Shown: one piece after another, positions 17,279-26,896 of the stretch | Position numbering within the stretch: position 1 is the stretch's first letter | Layout of the letters: every line of letters begins with the position of its first letter | Assembly (NCBI GenBank): GCA_910578555.1 | Contig: CAJTPS010000022.1 | Coordinates: forward strand, 1 to 63,522 | Reading direction: 5' to 3' | Length of the DNA: 63,522 nucleotides | Origin: an uncultured Lachnospiraceae bacterium | GTDB lineage: Bacteria > Bacillota > Clostridia > Lachnospirales > Lachnospiraceae | Made by a program: the position numbers and the translations under genes | The notes under the pieces: generated by a model | The model's input: the letters and a program-made list of their open reading frames with translations, nothing else | The model's database searches: none | What the model was told of the DNA's origin: nothing

Positions 17279-20200
17279 ATGGTATTGCGACGATTAATGA
17301 CATTTGCACTGGCCGGTATGCTTGTGTTTGAAACGCCGGCGGCTGCATATGCGGCGGGAACGGCGCCGGTGACGGAGAGCAGTGTTTCTGCCGGTGATGA
17401 TATATCCGAATTACCGGCAGAATTGCCGACGGACAGTGTCGAGCAGGAAGAGAATCATGATGGCGTGGACACGGACCGGAATGACGGAAAAGAGGACACG
17501 AAGACGGATCATGACAGTGTGGATACAGACCGGAATGACGGCAGTGCGGGTATCGAGCAGGGAGGCGGCAGTACGGAAGAGGAGTCTGGCGGTGCAGACC
17601 GGGATAACGCCGATAAAGTTTCAGATCAGGAAACGGAAGCCGGACCGGATGCAGATGACAAGACGACAACGGCTGAGCCGGATCAGACAGTTGAAGCCGA
17701 AAAGCAGCATAAGTTCAGCGTTAGTATTGAGGAAGACTTTACCGCGCTGACGCTGCAGGCTGTGCTGGAAGGATACGGGGAAGAAGCGTCTGCTGCCGCC
17801 CTTACATATGAATATACAGATGCGCTTGGAAGGGTGCGGCGTGATCAGGATAACGTGCCGACGGTCATCGTAAAGGGAGAAGACGGAAGCTATACACTGA
17901 CAAGAACTGTGGAAGAGCCGGTGCTTGTGGCAGCGGAGGTCTATGCGGTCAGGCTGGCGGTCCGGTATAAGGATACAGACAGCGAAAAAGTGGTGGAATT
18001 ATCGGAAAATATCGAAGTGACGACACCTGCGGCCTGCTATGATACGGACAAAATCACTTTTACCTGTGCGCAGAATGATGAGGATGAGTCACAGCTGGAT
18101 TATGCGCTTGTATGGGAGAAGGACAGTGCGCCTGCACCCGGGAGCGTTCGGGTTTATTACAGGCCGCAGGGCAGCGGTGCGAATACTTACAGTGAGAGCA
18201 CTGCCGTACTGGCGGACGGGGCGGCTTCGCATTCCGTATCCGGGCTGATACCGGGATGCACTTATGAACTGGAGATGTTTGCGGGAGGCGTGCGCAAATC
18301 ATGTGTACAGAAACTTGCAAAAAGTACGGGAATCTCACTTGGCTATGTAGAGGGAGACAATGCTTCGACCGGGATATATGATGTGACCCGTACGCTGAAA
18401 GTGCAGGCAAACGATGCGCAGCCGCTGGCGGAAGCGTATTATGTGACAATGTCTTACGCGCCGAAGGGCAGCGAGCCCGAACCGGGGATTGTTACGGACG
18501 ATCAGCTTGTATTGACGGCCCAAAACAACTATCAGGCGACGGTGTGTACGGCGGATTACAGCGGCATATGGCTGCATCCGGATACGGAATATTCTCTCGT
18601 CTGGCAGGTGGAGGAAGCGCAGGACTCTGCGCAGCCGGCTGCAGTGTTGTATGAGACTATTCGTACAGGAACTTCGACGGTGGAAATGAAGCCGACGATA
18701 GAAGGGCATGAACACTGGAGATATCGAGTTACCCTGGCCGCGGAGGACGTGGTCAATATGCAGGCAAACAGTCCCAGACAGGTCAGTCTCTACCCTTATC
18801 TCAGGAAAGCGGGTGAATCTGATTTTATAATAGACAGCATTACCGGCGTGCAGTTTTCTTCCGCTAATCAATACAGCAATGTGCTGGATTTGTGGATGCT
18901 GGATGAAGATACGGAGTATGAACTGTCCCTGCGGGATGAAAATAATATGGCGGAGTATGTCCGCGTATCTTTCCGGACGCCGCCGGACTATCGCACACTG
19001 TCGGACGCGGAAGTGAGCATTGACACGGCAACTTCTTCACTTGACGCTAAAGTGACATTTCAAGTGAGACTGAATGACAATGTGGAGCAGGAGTACACCT
19101 ACATTATTTTCTACCGCAGGGAAGTGAGCGGGACAGAGCCGTCCAAGTGGGTCTGTATGGACAAGGTGACGGCACGATCCATCACGCAGACCGTGAAATA
19201 CACGAATTATGAATTCAAAAGAGGTTCCACATATGAATATGCCATAGTGCTTTCCCGGAACGGATATCGTGTGGACCCGGATATTGTGACAAAAGAAGGC
19301 TGGAAGCTGACGGGGCAGATTCAGGTGCCGGAGGCGGTTTCCGTTACCAGAATTACCCTTGATCCCGCTGCGCTTTATCTGAATACTGCTTTTCCGAATG
19401 AAGAGGGGTATGGCTGGCAGGAGGTGGAGGTGCTGGCGGAGCCTGCGGATGCAAGAAGAATATTCAACTCCAGCTGCAGTAATAAGAATGTGGCGGATAT
19501 GGACAGTACTTCTTCCGGATACAGGATCAGGGCACTCGAACCCGGCGAGGCGGTATTTACGGTGGAAAGTGTGCCCGTTGATGATGAGACAGAGACGGTT
19601 ACAGGGGAATGTCTGATCAAGGTGGTGAATTATCAGGTTCGCTATCAGGAGGCGGGCAGTGATCAGGCTGTACCGCTGGAGGATAATCTGATCAAGGTGC
19701 CGAAGGGACAGCCGCTAGACGGGAAGCTTGTACTGTACAGCATCAATGCGGACGGAAGCGAGACGGTGGTGCCGGAAGATGCGTATACGATAGAATCCGG
19801 AAGTGAGAGTGTCGTCACAATGAAAGACGGTGTGCCGCAGGCGAATTATATGGGGACCACGAAGCTTTTCTTTAAACAAAAAGGTGCTCCGGAGGGCTGG
19901 AAGTCTTACGTCACATGGACGACACTGTCGCCGGGCAGGCGGTTTTCCGTTACCGGAATTACTTCTGCCGATAAGGATTATCCGGCGGTTGAGAACGGGG
20001 ATGGCTATAAGATTGTCTGTGCGCCGGATATCAAATACAAGGTGGAGGGAGAGATCAGTTCCGGAGAAAAGTATGATCCCGAACTCTTTCTGTGGACGAT
20101 AGAAGACACGCAGATTGCTACGGTGGATGCGCTTGGATGGATCAGTGCGGTCAAGCCCGGCGAGACGGTACTTATGATGGAACCGAAAAACAAGAACGAC

Positions 20201-23200
20201 GGTACATGGGCGATGAAGGACCCGCTGCGCATTCCCATCACCGTGACGCAGATTCCGGAGATCAACAAAACGTATGCCTGCTTTGCGATTACGAACATTC
20301 ATAAGAAACTGGGCGATCTGGAATGTCCGCTGGAAGGCTGGGAGTGGGAATATCCCGATACACAGCTTGTTGTAAACGGGGCGGCAGGAGAGAGTACGGC
20401 GTATCCTTTCTATATGGTCTGCCGGCAGGATGGCAGCTATCCGCGCAGGTGCAGGGTAGAGGTTTATATGGGTGAAGTGACGGGGATATCCGTCACGGAT
20501 GACGGACACGACGGCGTGGTAGAAGTGAGCGCCGACGAAGAGGAAAACGGCGACACGATGTCACTGAAGCTGCAGGCAGAGTATTACGGAACCTATAATC
20601 CGTATCATGGAGAGTCCAGCCGATATCAGGATGAATGGACGCTGCCGGACGTGCCCGGACTGCAGATCGACATGGGAAGCCATGTGACGAACACCGGTCA
20701 TGACCATTATCATTTCAAGGTCAGGGCAACACGGCCGGGGACTTATACTTTAAGACCGACGCTAACCGTTAAGGATATAAACAGCAATGCCAAAGCGGTA
20801 TTTAAGACAACCTATAAGATCAGGGCAGTGAAGGACCCGCTGGCGAAGAGCATTGAACTGACGCCGGATCTGGGGGAACAGGAGGGTCTCTCATATGATC
20901 AGCGAAATAACAGGGTCGTGATCGATGCAGAACTGCTCGGAAAGGACGGTGCAGGCCTGCCGGCAGGCACGGGTGCGGTTGACGGGAATGCTCCGGATAC
21001 ATTTGTCATTCATGCAGCAGTGAAGGGCAGAACCGGACAGGAACTGGACACAAAGCTTACGTGGAAGAGTTCGGATAAGAAAGTGACTGCGTTAAGCGTA
21101 TCCGGGGATACGCATACGGTCACGGTATCCCTGAAAGGTGAAGGACATGCGACGCTTACGGCTGTGGCAAAAGATGTATCCGGTGTCAGCGCACCGATGC
21201 GGGTCGAGATCCGAAACCATGAGCCGAGGGTCAATATTTCTAAGATCAAGGTTAATACCGTGTATGATTATACACAGGAGGCCGGTAGAAAACTGGCGCG
21301 GGATTTCTCCGGCGTACTGGAGATTCTGCCGGTGTACGGGGAAAAGATTCAGAGTGTGCTTTTGTATGAAAAGGAGGCGGCGGATCACGGGAGCAATGGA
21401 TTGACGCTGTATGACTGCGGTAATTATGAGTGGATCATATGTCCGGATGAAGGACTGGAACCAGGAGAACTGCAGCGTACTTTGCTGATCGAAACGTCTG
21501 CAGGAAAGACCTATGAATATCCGCTGCGGATATCGCTGGTGGAGAAACGGCCGAAGGTGGCGGTAAAGCAGAAGAAGACGGTCAATCTTTTCTACAGGCA
21601 TTCGGCAGCCGAGTTCTGGCTGGATGTACCGGTGGGGCATAAGGACATCAAGGAGACGAGATGGGAGAGCCAGGCGGGAGAAAGCGACCAGGGCTTCGGA
21701 CCGGAAAGCAAGGGAATATCAATCTATTCGTCAGACGGCATGCCCTTTACCACGTTTGAACAGAGGGAAATTCAGTTGAATCAGAAGAACAAGCCTGTAA
21801 ATCCTGATGTGTTGAAAGGCAGCCTGCAAATCACACTGGCGGGCTACAGAGAACCGTTTACGGTCAAGACTTCCATTAAATACGTGTATAAGAAACCGGT
21901 GCTTGTGACCAAAGCGTCTTCAGAGGCTATGAGCCCCGATGCATCTACCATGTGGGGCACTTTTAAATTCTACAATAAGACGGATGCATGCGTGACATAT
22001 TATGATCCTGAAGGAAGAGACAAGGAAACGTATTATCATGTGGTGAAATGTGACAGCAGCAATGTAGAGATTAATATGAGCAAATTCAGCGATTTCCTCC
22101 GGTTTTATTACGTAAGAGACAGGGAAGCTGATAAGAAGACCAGTGAAAAGCTCACATTTACGGTGGAGGCAAAAGGCTGGCGGGAGCCGCTCCAGGCGGT
22201 TCACACGATTAAACTCGGCGTGCCGAAGGCGTATCTGACCACGTCCCGGATCGTGTTTAATACGAACCGGCTAAGCGAGGCTGCTACGGAGGTGCGCCTG
22301 AAGGATGTGACCTCTTCTACTACCCGCTATGAGGATATTGTGATCACGGGTAAAAGTGCCAGAGCAAGAAAGCTTCTGGACGAGGATCTGCTGACCATCA
22401 GGCGTGCCGGCGCTAAAATCACGATAAGACCCACGAAAGAAAAAGAAACCGTAGAAGGAAAAGGAACGCTCAGTGTGCTTCCGGCAGGAACGTATGCCTA
22501 TAAGGTAGTGCCTTATTACAGAGATGTGAACGGCGAGCGGAAGGCTGGCAATGCCATGACGCTGAATGTGCAGATCATCAATAAGGCAATCACGGCAAAG
22601 GTTAAGACGAAGGGAACGCTGGATCTGACGAGAGCGCAGCCCAACTATGCGGGACAGGTGCAGATGATGAACCGGATTATGCTCAGCACGACATTTCGTA
22701 ATATCGGTAATGATTATAAGGTAGAGAAGATGGAACTGACCGGTAATTACAGTAATTATTTCTGGTTCACACGGGATGGCGGGACAGCCGGCGGCAGTCT
22801 GAATCATAACGGCAACAAGCTGCGGGCAGGCAGAAACTATAAGCTGTACATGCGGTATACAATTAAAATGGCGGACGGAAGTACTTTTCAAGTGGTCAGC
22901 GAGCCGTTTAACGTGAAGCCGAAGCATTCAGCCCCCAAGGTGAAGATTACAGGCAATAACCAGACGCTGTATGCATCGGCGGACAATGTGAGCAGAACCT
23001 ACGGACTGGTGACGCCGCAATATAAAGGGGCGGGTGGTTCGACATATTTTTATAATCATCAGATCAGAAGCGCGTATGGCAGTCTGGACTGTAATAAGGA
23101 CGGTAAGCCCGATATCGAGGTGAGGGATATTGGTTCTGTAAATTGGAGTTATAGATGTGATCTGACCGTAAGCATTAAGGACAGAGACGGCGTACTGGCT

Positions 23201-23314
23201 GTTACGGGCGCAAAGGGTAAGACCTACACCATACCTGTTACGGTGCAGCTCAGGGGAAGAGACGGCATCAACAGAGACGTGAAGACCAGTATCAAGGTCA
23301 CGGTGAAACGCTAG
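17279..23314 (+). CDS. Giant secreted multi-domain Ig-like surface protein
   Basis: This 2011-residue protein begins with a signal peptide (MVLRRLM, then a hydrophobic core ending AAAYAA at about 26). An acidic linker of about 120 residues follows, carrying two copies of VDTDRNDG. The remainder is a long series of beta-rich modules. Early ones resemble fibronectin type III domains; later ones resemble bacterial Ig-like Big_2 domains (for example GRRFSVTGITSAD and SVTRITLDPAALYLN..). I see no enzyme motif, LPXTG sorting signal, membrane anchor, SLH or choline-binding repeat; it ends IKVTVKR. The ATG at 17279 was preferred over the in-frame TTG at 17258 because GAGGG is five bases upstream. It may be an adhesin or scaffold at the cell surface, held non-covalently or released. 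Confidence 0.85.
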   Translation: MVLRRLMTFALAGMLVFETPAAAYAAGTAPVTESSVSAGDDISELPAELPTDSVEQEENHDGVDTDRNDGKEDTKTDHDSVDTDRNDGSAGIEQGGGSTEEESGGADRDNADKVSDQETEAGPDADDKTTTAEPDQTVEAEKQHKFSVSIEEDFTALTLQAVLEGYGEEASAAALTYEYTDALGRVRRDQDNVPTVIVKGEDGSYTLTRTVEEPVLVAAEVYAVRLAVRYKDTDSEKVVELSENIEVTTPAACYDTDKITFTCAQNDEDESQLDYALVWEKDSAPAPGSVRVYYRPQGSGANTYSESTAVLADGAASHSVSGLIPGCTYELEMFAGGVRKSCVQKLAKSTGISLGYVEGDNASTGIYDVTRTLKVQANDAQPLAEAYYVTMSYAPKGSEPEPGIVTDDQLVLTAQNNYQATVCTADYSGIWLHPDTEYSLVWQVEEAQDSAQPAAVLYETIRTGTSTVEMKPTIEGHEHWRYRVTLAAEDVVNMQANSPRQVSLYPYLRKAGESDFIIDSITGVQFSSANQYSNVLDLWMLDEDTEYELSLRDENNMAEYVRVSFRTPPDYRTLSDAEVSIDTATSSLDAKVTFQVRLNDNVEQEYTYIIFYRREVSGTEPSKWVCMDKVTARSITQTVKYTNYEFKRGSTYEYAIVLSRNGYRVDPDIVTKEGWKLTGQIQVPEAVSVTRITLDPAALYLNTAFPNEEGYGWQEVEVLAEPADARRIFNSSCSNKNVADMDSTSSGYRIRALEPGEAVFTVESVPVDDETETVTGECLIKVVNYQVRYQEAGSDQAVPLEDNLIKVPKGQPLDGKLVLYSINADGSETVVPEDAYTIESGSESVVTMKDGVPQANYMGTTKLFFKQKGAPEGWKSYVTWTTLSPGRRFSVTGITSADKDYPAVENGDGYKIVCAPDIKYKVEGEISSGEKYDPELFLWTIEDTQIATVDALGWISAVKPGETVLMMEPKNKNDGTWAMKDPLRIPITVTQIPEINKTYACFAITNIHKKLGDLECPLEGWEWEYPDTQLVVNGAAGESTAYPFYMVCRQDGSYPRRCRVEVYMGEVTGISVTDDGHDGVVEVSADEEENGDTMSLKLQAEYYGTYNPYHGESSRYQDEWTLPDVPGLQIDMGSHVTNTGHDHYHFKVRATRPGTYTLRPTLTVKDINSNAKAVFKTTYKIRAVKDPLAKSIELTPDLGEQEGLSYDQRNNRVVIDAELLGKDGAGLPAGTGAVDGNAPDTFVIHAAVKGRTGQELDTKLTWKSSDKKVTALSVSGDTHTVTVSLKGEGHATLTAVAKDVSGVSAPMRVEIRNHEPRVNISKIKVNTVYDYTQEAGRKLARDFSGVLEILPVYGEKIQSVLLYEKEAADHGSNGLTLYDCGNYEWIICPDEGLEPGELQRTLLIETSAGKTYEYPLRISLVEKRPKVAVKQKKTVNLFYRHSAAEFWLDVPVGHKDIKETRWESQAGESDQGFGPESKGISIYSSDGMPFTTFEQREIQLNQKNKPVNPDVLKGSLQITLAGYREPFTVKTSIKYVYKKPVLVTKASSEAMSPDASTMWGTFKFYNKTDACVTYYDPEGRDKETYYHVVKCDSSNVEINMSKFSDFLRFYYVRDREADKKTSEKLTFTVEAKGWREPLQAVHTIKLGVPKAYLTTSRIVFNTNRLSEAATEVRLKDVTSSTTRYEDIVITGKSARARKLLDEDLLTIRRAGAKITIRPTKEKETVEGKGTLSVLPAGTYAYKVVPYYRDVNGERKAGNAMTLNVQIINKAITAKVKTKGTLDLTRAQPNYAGQVQMMNRIMLSTTFRNIGNDYKVEKMELTGNYSNYFWFTRDGGTAGGSLNHNGNKLRAGRNYKLYMRYTIKMADGSTFQVVSEPFNVKPKHSAPKVKITGNNQTLYASADNVSRTYGLVTPQYKGAGGSTYFYNHQIRSAYGSLDCNKDGKPDIEVRDIGSVNWSYRCDLTVSIKDRDGVLAVTGAKGKTYTIPVTVQLRGRDGINRDVKTSIKVTVKR

Positions 23315-23384
23315 TAAGGCAGGGAGAATACCCGGTCGGGCATTTTGAAAAGGTGCAGAGAAAAAACTGAAAAGGCAAAAAAGT

Positions 23385-23418
23385 AAACGGGTAAGAAATA
23401 TCTTACCCGTTTGCTTTT
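23385..23418. terminator. Bidirectional terminator after the giant gene
   Basis: A perfect 12-bp stem (23385-23396 with 23401-23412) with an AATA loop is followed by GCTTTT on the plus strand and preceded by an A-rich tract. It can therefore end both the giant gene and the converging lipoprotein gene. Confidence 0.85.
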
Positions 23419-23452
23419 GCTGTGTTAATGCTGATGATCCGTTAAGTTCCGA

Positions 23453-24607
23453 TCAGTTCGCGGAACCGATTTTCTCGTCATCCACCAGGAAGGAATCGCC
23501 GTCTTCCACGATACACACCATGGTTTTACCGGTGTTTAATTCAATTTCGTTTCCGTCATCGTCATAATATCTGGTAGCGCCATAGTCCGAAGTTTTCTTC
23601 CAGTTTACATGGATTCCTTTTCCGTTGGTAAAGAACCATCCGTCTCTTGTGGTGTCGTGACACTGAAATGCAAGATAACCTTTCTGGTCACGGACTTCAT
23701 AGTATGTATTCTGAATCAGAATATTCTTAAAGGCAAGCTGCTTACCGTTTGCTTTATCTACGTGAGGACCGTCCGCTTCACCGGATAAATGCTGAAACCT
23801 GTCATACAGTCCGGTCTCGGAATTATAGATGAAGTAACAGTTTGTAACAGGATAGGTGGGAGACATGTCCACCTTGTTGGCTGTAATAGCATTGCTGTAC
23901 TGATCCAGTGTATTGGGCTCGCCTGAAGGAGCAAATTTATAGTGCTGCTCGTCCGAATAACCGTCGCGATACTCCAGGTCATAACCGAGCTTGCTGATAT
24001 CTGCGAGAAGTCCTTTCGTATCGACATAAGCATTATCGGTTGAGTTGTTCGTATCTTTGGCGCGCCAGAAATTACTGCTGGACAGACCGTCAATATCCTC
24101 TGTATCTTTGCGGTTGATAACTTCGTCTATGTAGAACGGACCACCGAAGTGAACATAGAAAGCGTCCCACTCAAACGACCAGTATACGTAGTAATCACGA
24201 CAGCTTCTTACGTTACCGAGTCTGTCAAAATTGGTCCAGTCCTGAAAAAGTCCCATCAGTCTGGTAATACTTCCCTCCACATTGCATTCATACAGGACAT
24301 CTGCGTTAGATATTCCGTACTGCGCCGCGGTTTTGGTGTTAGGGATCATGACGGTAATCGGCCTTGTATCATTTATTTCTTCTTTGATCCACTCATTTGT
24401 AATACGACTGCGGACCATTCCCGGTTCCGGCGGAACGTCCTCATCGACTTCTTCTGGCTCTTCTTCTGGCTCTTCTTCTACTTCCGGCTCGACTACGTCG
24501 TCGATCACTTGTTCAACAACAGGTTCTGCAACCTCTTTTTCTTTTCCACAACCAAATAGAAGAGTAGAAGATAAAGCTACAAGCAAAAGCACTTGTATTT
24601 TTTTCAT
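23453..24607 (-). CDS. DUF3048 (YerB-like) lipoprotein
   Basis: This 384-residue lipoprotein has a signal peptide with lipobox LLFGC, giving C20, then an acidic Glu/Val/Pro linker (about 25-62). A DUF3048 region follows from about 70 to the end, with RPITVMIPNTKTAAQYG, the YECNVEGSITRLMG and NVRSCRDYYVYW motifs and the second lobe KTSDYGATRYYD. The Bacillus relative is YerB; its biochemical role is not established, but it is exported and membrane-anchored. The gene is alone on the minus strand, with its own promoter and a shared terminator. Confidence 0.9.
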   Translation of the reverse strand: MKKIQVLLLVALSSTLLFGCGKEKEVAEPVVEQVIDDVVEPEVEEEPEEEPEEVDEDVPPEPGMVRSRITNEWIKEEINDTRPITVMIPNTKTAAQYGISNADVLYECNVEGSITRLMGLFQDWTNFDRLGNVRSCRDYYVYWSFEWDAFYVHFGGPFYIDEVINRKDTEDIDGLSSSNFWRAKDTNNSTDNAYVDTKGLLADISKLGYDLEYRDGYSDEQHYKFAPSGEPNTLDQYSNAITANKVDMSPTYPVTNCYFIYNSETGLYDRFQHLSGEADGPHVDKANGKQLAFKNILIQNTYYEVRDQKGYLAFQCHDTTRDGWFFTNGKGIHVNWKKTSDYGATRYYDDDGNEIELNTGKTMVCIVEDGDSFLVDDEKIGSAN

Positions 24608-24656
24608 CTCTAATCCTCTCTTTCTTATTCATTTCGGGAATAACCCAACTGTTCCT

Positions 24657-24685
24657 AGTATATCATAAGCAAATAGGAGAGTCAC
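24657..24685 (-). promoter_or_regulatory. Promoter of the DUF3048 lipoprotein gene
   Basis: On the minus strand GTGACT (24680-24685) and TATACT (24657-24662) are 17 bases apart, and a TG one base before the -10 makes it an extended -10 promoter. The interval to the divergent promoter at 24826 is A/T-rich with no other feature. Confidence 0.65.
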
Positions 24686-24825
24686 TAGGAAAAAACGGAA
24701 AAAGTCCACAAAATGTTAAGAAATTATTACAAAAAGTTTGGGAATATGTATAGTCTTCTGATACAGGATATGCGTGCCGAAGTGACAAATGCCTTTGCGG
24801 AATCGTATAAAAAAGAGATTATAAT

Positions 24826-24854
24826 TTGCATATTTTTACCAATGGTTGTATTAT
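24826..24854 (+). promoter_or_regulatory. Promoter of the rmlD-gmd unit
   Basis: TTGCAT (24826-24831) and TATTAT (24849-24854) are 17 bases apart, about 35 bases before the rmlD start codon. Confidence 0.6.
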
Positions 24855-24889
24855 AAAAAACAGCAGATTGTTCTTATACGGAGGGAAAC

Positions 24890-25735
24890 ATGAAGAAAAT
24901 TATTGTGACAGGCGCCGACGGACAGTTGGGACGTGCCATAAATCTACAGTATGCAGGCAGTACGGAGTATGAACTGATCAACACGGATGTCGGGGAACTG
25001 GATATCACCAAAGTGGATCGGGTTATGGAGTTTGTACGGAGCATACAGCCTTATGCGATCATTAACTGTGCTGCTTACACGGCAGTGGAGGCGTGTGAAA
25101 AAGAGGAAGATCTCGCATTTAAGATCAATGCTGTCGGAGCCAGGAACTTAAGTATTGCCGCTACGGAGACCGGCGCGAAGCTTATGCATGTTTCTACGGA
25201 TTATGTGTTTGACGGCAACGGCACAAGACCGTATCGCGAGACAGATCCGGTGGGGCCGCAGGGGGCGTATGGCAGAACGAAGCTCGCGGGAGAGGAGTTT
25301 GTCAAAGAGTTTAACGACCGGCATTATATTGTGCGCACGGCATGGCTGTACGGAGACGGCAAAAATTTTGTAAAAACAATGCTGCGGCTGTCAGAGACGA
25401 ATGATAAGGTGAGGGTTGTAAAGGATCAGGTTGGATCGCCTACCAGCGCGAAGGAGCTGGCGAAGGCGATCGCGTATCTGCTGCCGACGGATAACTACGG
25501 TTTGTTTCACGGAACCTGTGAGGGCGACTGCAGCTGGGCACAGTTTACGGAGGAAATATTTCGGATTGCCGGTAAGGATACCGTGGTGGAAGGCATTACT
25601 TCGGAAGAGTATGGTGCGGCGGTGAAGCGACCGGCTTACTCGATTCTGGATAACTATATGTTCAGGATGACGACAGACTTCATGTTTGCGGACTGGCATG
25701 ATGCGATTGCGGAATATTTGCGTCCGATGGTATAG
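24890..25735 (+). CDS. rmlD: dTDP-4-dehydrorhamnose reductase
   Basis: This 281-residue short-chain dehydrogenase makes dTDP-L-rhamnose from dTDP-4-dehydro-L-rhamnose with NAD(P)H in the cytoplasm. It has the nucleotide motif GADGQLG (8-14), STDYVFDG (102-109), the catalytic Y127-x3-K131 and a family-typical length. ACGGAGGG precedes the ATG. It is the first gene of the polysaccharide locus. The rmlA, rmlB and rmlC partners are not in the window and must be elsewhere. A reductase acting on a related sugar is possible. Confidence 0.92.
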   Translation: MKKIIVTGADGQLGRAINLQYAGSTEYELINTDVGELDITKVDRVMEFVRSIQPYAIINCAAYTAVEACEKEEDLAFKINAVGARNLSIAATETGAKLMHVSTDYVFDGNGTRPYRETDPVGPQGAYGRTKLAGEEFVKEFNDRHYIVRTAWLYGDGKNFVKTMLRLSETNDKVRVVKDQVGSPTSAKELAKAIAYLLPTDNYGLFHGTCEGDCSWAQFTEEIFRIAGKDTVVEGITSEEYGAAVKRPAYSILDNYMFRMTTDFMFADWHDAIAEYLRPMV

Positions 25736-25810
25736 ATAATAATGGTAACGACAATACAGGCAGGTGCAGATCTGGCACGAACCAGTACTCAGAAAGGAAA
25801 TAAATCACAT

Positions 25811-26878
25811 ATGCAAAAAACAGCTTTAATCACAGGTATCACGGGGCAGGACGGCTCTTATCTTGCCGAATTCCTGCTGGAGAAGGGATACGAGGTGCAT
25901 GGACTGATCCGAAGACACAGCATTTCCAACACGGCAAGAATCGATCATCTGATCAATTCCGATTACAACAAAGTAAAATTCTTTCTGCATTTTGCAGACA
26001 CAACGGATTCCAGCAATCTTATGCGTCTGATCGCGGAGATTCGCCCGACAGAGGTGTATAATCTGGCAGCGCAGTCTCATGTAGGAGTGTCTTTTGACGT
26101 GCCGGAATACACGGCGGAGGCGACGGGCGTGAGCACATTAAAACTGCTTGAGGCGATTCGCGTCAACGGCGGGACATGCAGGTTCTATCAGGCATCCACA
26201 TCCGAACTGTTCGGCGGGATTCCGGAGACGGCGCCTCAAAGTGAAAAGACGCCTTTCTATCCGAAGAGTCCTTACGGTGCGGCGAAGCTGTACTCTTACT
26301 GGATCACCGTGAACTACAGAGAATCTTATAATATGTATGCATGTAACGGTATCCTGTTCAACCATGAATCGCCGAGACGCGGCGAGAACTTTGTTACAAG
26401 AAAAATCACACTGGCGATCGCAAATATGATCGCGGGGAAACAGGAGAAACTGTCTCTGGGAAACATGAATGCCAAACGTGACTGGGGATTTGCAGGCGAC
26501 TATGTGAAGGGCATGTGGCTTATGCTGCAACAGGACAAAGCTGATGACTATGTGCTTGCCACGAATGAGACGCATACGGTCAGAGAGTTTGTGGAGGCGG
26601 CTTTCGGAGAGCTTGGAATCACGGTCCGCTGGGAAGGAAGCGGCGTGAATGAGAAAGGATACGATGCCGTGAGCGGAAGGCTGCTGGTAGATGTGAATCC
26701 GGAGTTCTACCGTCCGGCGGAAGTAGAATTCCTCTGGGGCAACTGTGAGAAGGCGGAGCGGGAGCTTGGCTGGAAGAGGGATGTAGACTTCAGGAGACTG
26801 GTAGCCATGATGATGGATGCGGACCTGCAGGAGATTGCGGGGATGAGCTGTGCGGAATATAAGAGCGGGCAGCAGTAA
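25811..26878 (+). CDS. gmd: GDP-mannose 4,6-dehydratase
   Basis: This 355-residue enzyme converts GDP-D-mannose to GDP-4-dehydro-6-deoxy-D-mannose, the precursor of GDP-fucose and GDP-rhamnose. It has GITGQDG (9-15), the STSE motif (129-132), Y155-x3-K159, and the substrate-binding stretch NHESPRRGENFVTRK. The ATG at 25811 gives a normal-length enzyme beginning MQKTALITG; the longer frame from 25742 has no ribosome site. Its product would feed the fucose synthase encoded at 28868. No manC or manB is nearby. Confidence 0.95.
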   Translation: MQKTALITGITGQDGSYLAEFLLEKGYEVHGLIRRHSISNTARIDHLINSDYNKVKFFLHFADTTDSSNLMRLIAEIRPTEVYNLAAQSHVGVSFDVPEYTAEATGVSTLKLLEAIRVNGGTCRFYQASTSELFGGIPETAPQSEKTPFYPKSPYGAAKLYSYWITVNYRESYNMYACNGILFNHESPRRGENFVTRKITLAIANMIAGKQEKLSLGNMNAKRDWGFAGDYVKGMWLMLQQDKADDYVLATNETHTVREFVEAAFGELGITVRWEGSGVNEKGYDAVSGRLLVDVNPEFYRPAEVEFLWGNCEKAERELGWKRDVDFRRLVAMMMDADLQEIAGMSCAEYKSGQQ

Positions 26879-26896
26879 AGAGAGAGGCAGATAGAT

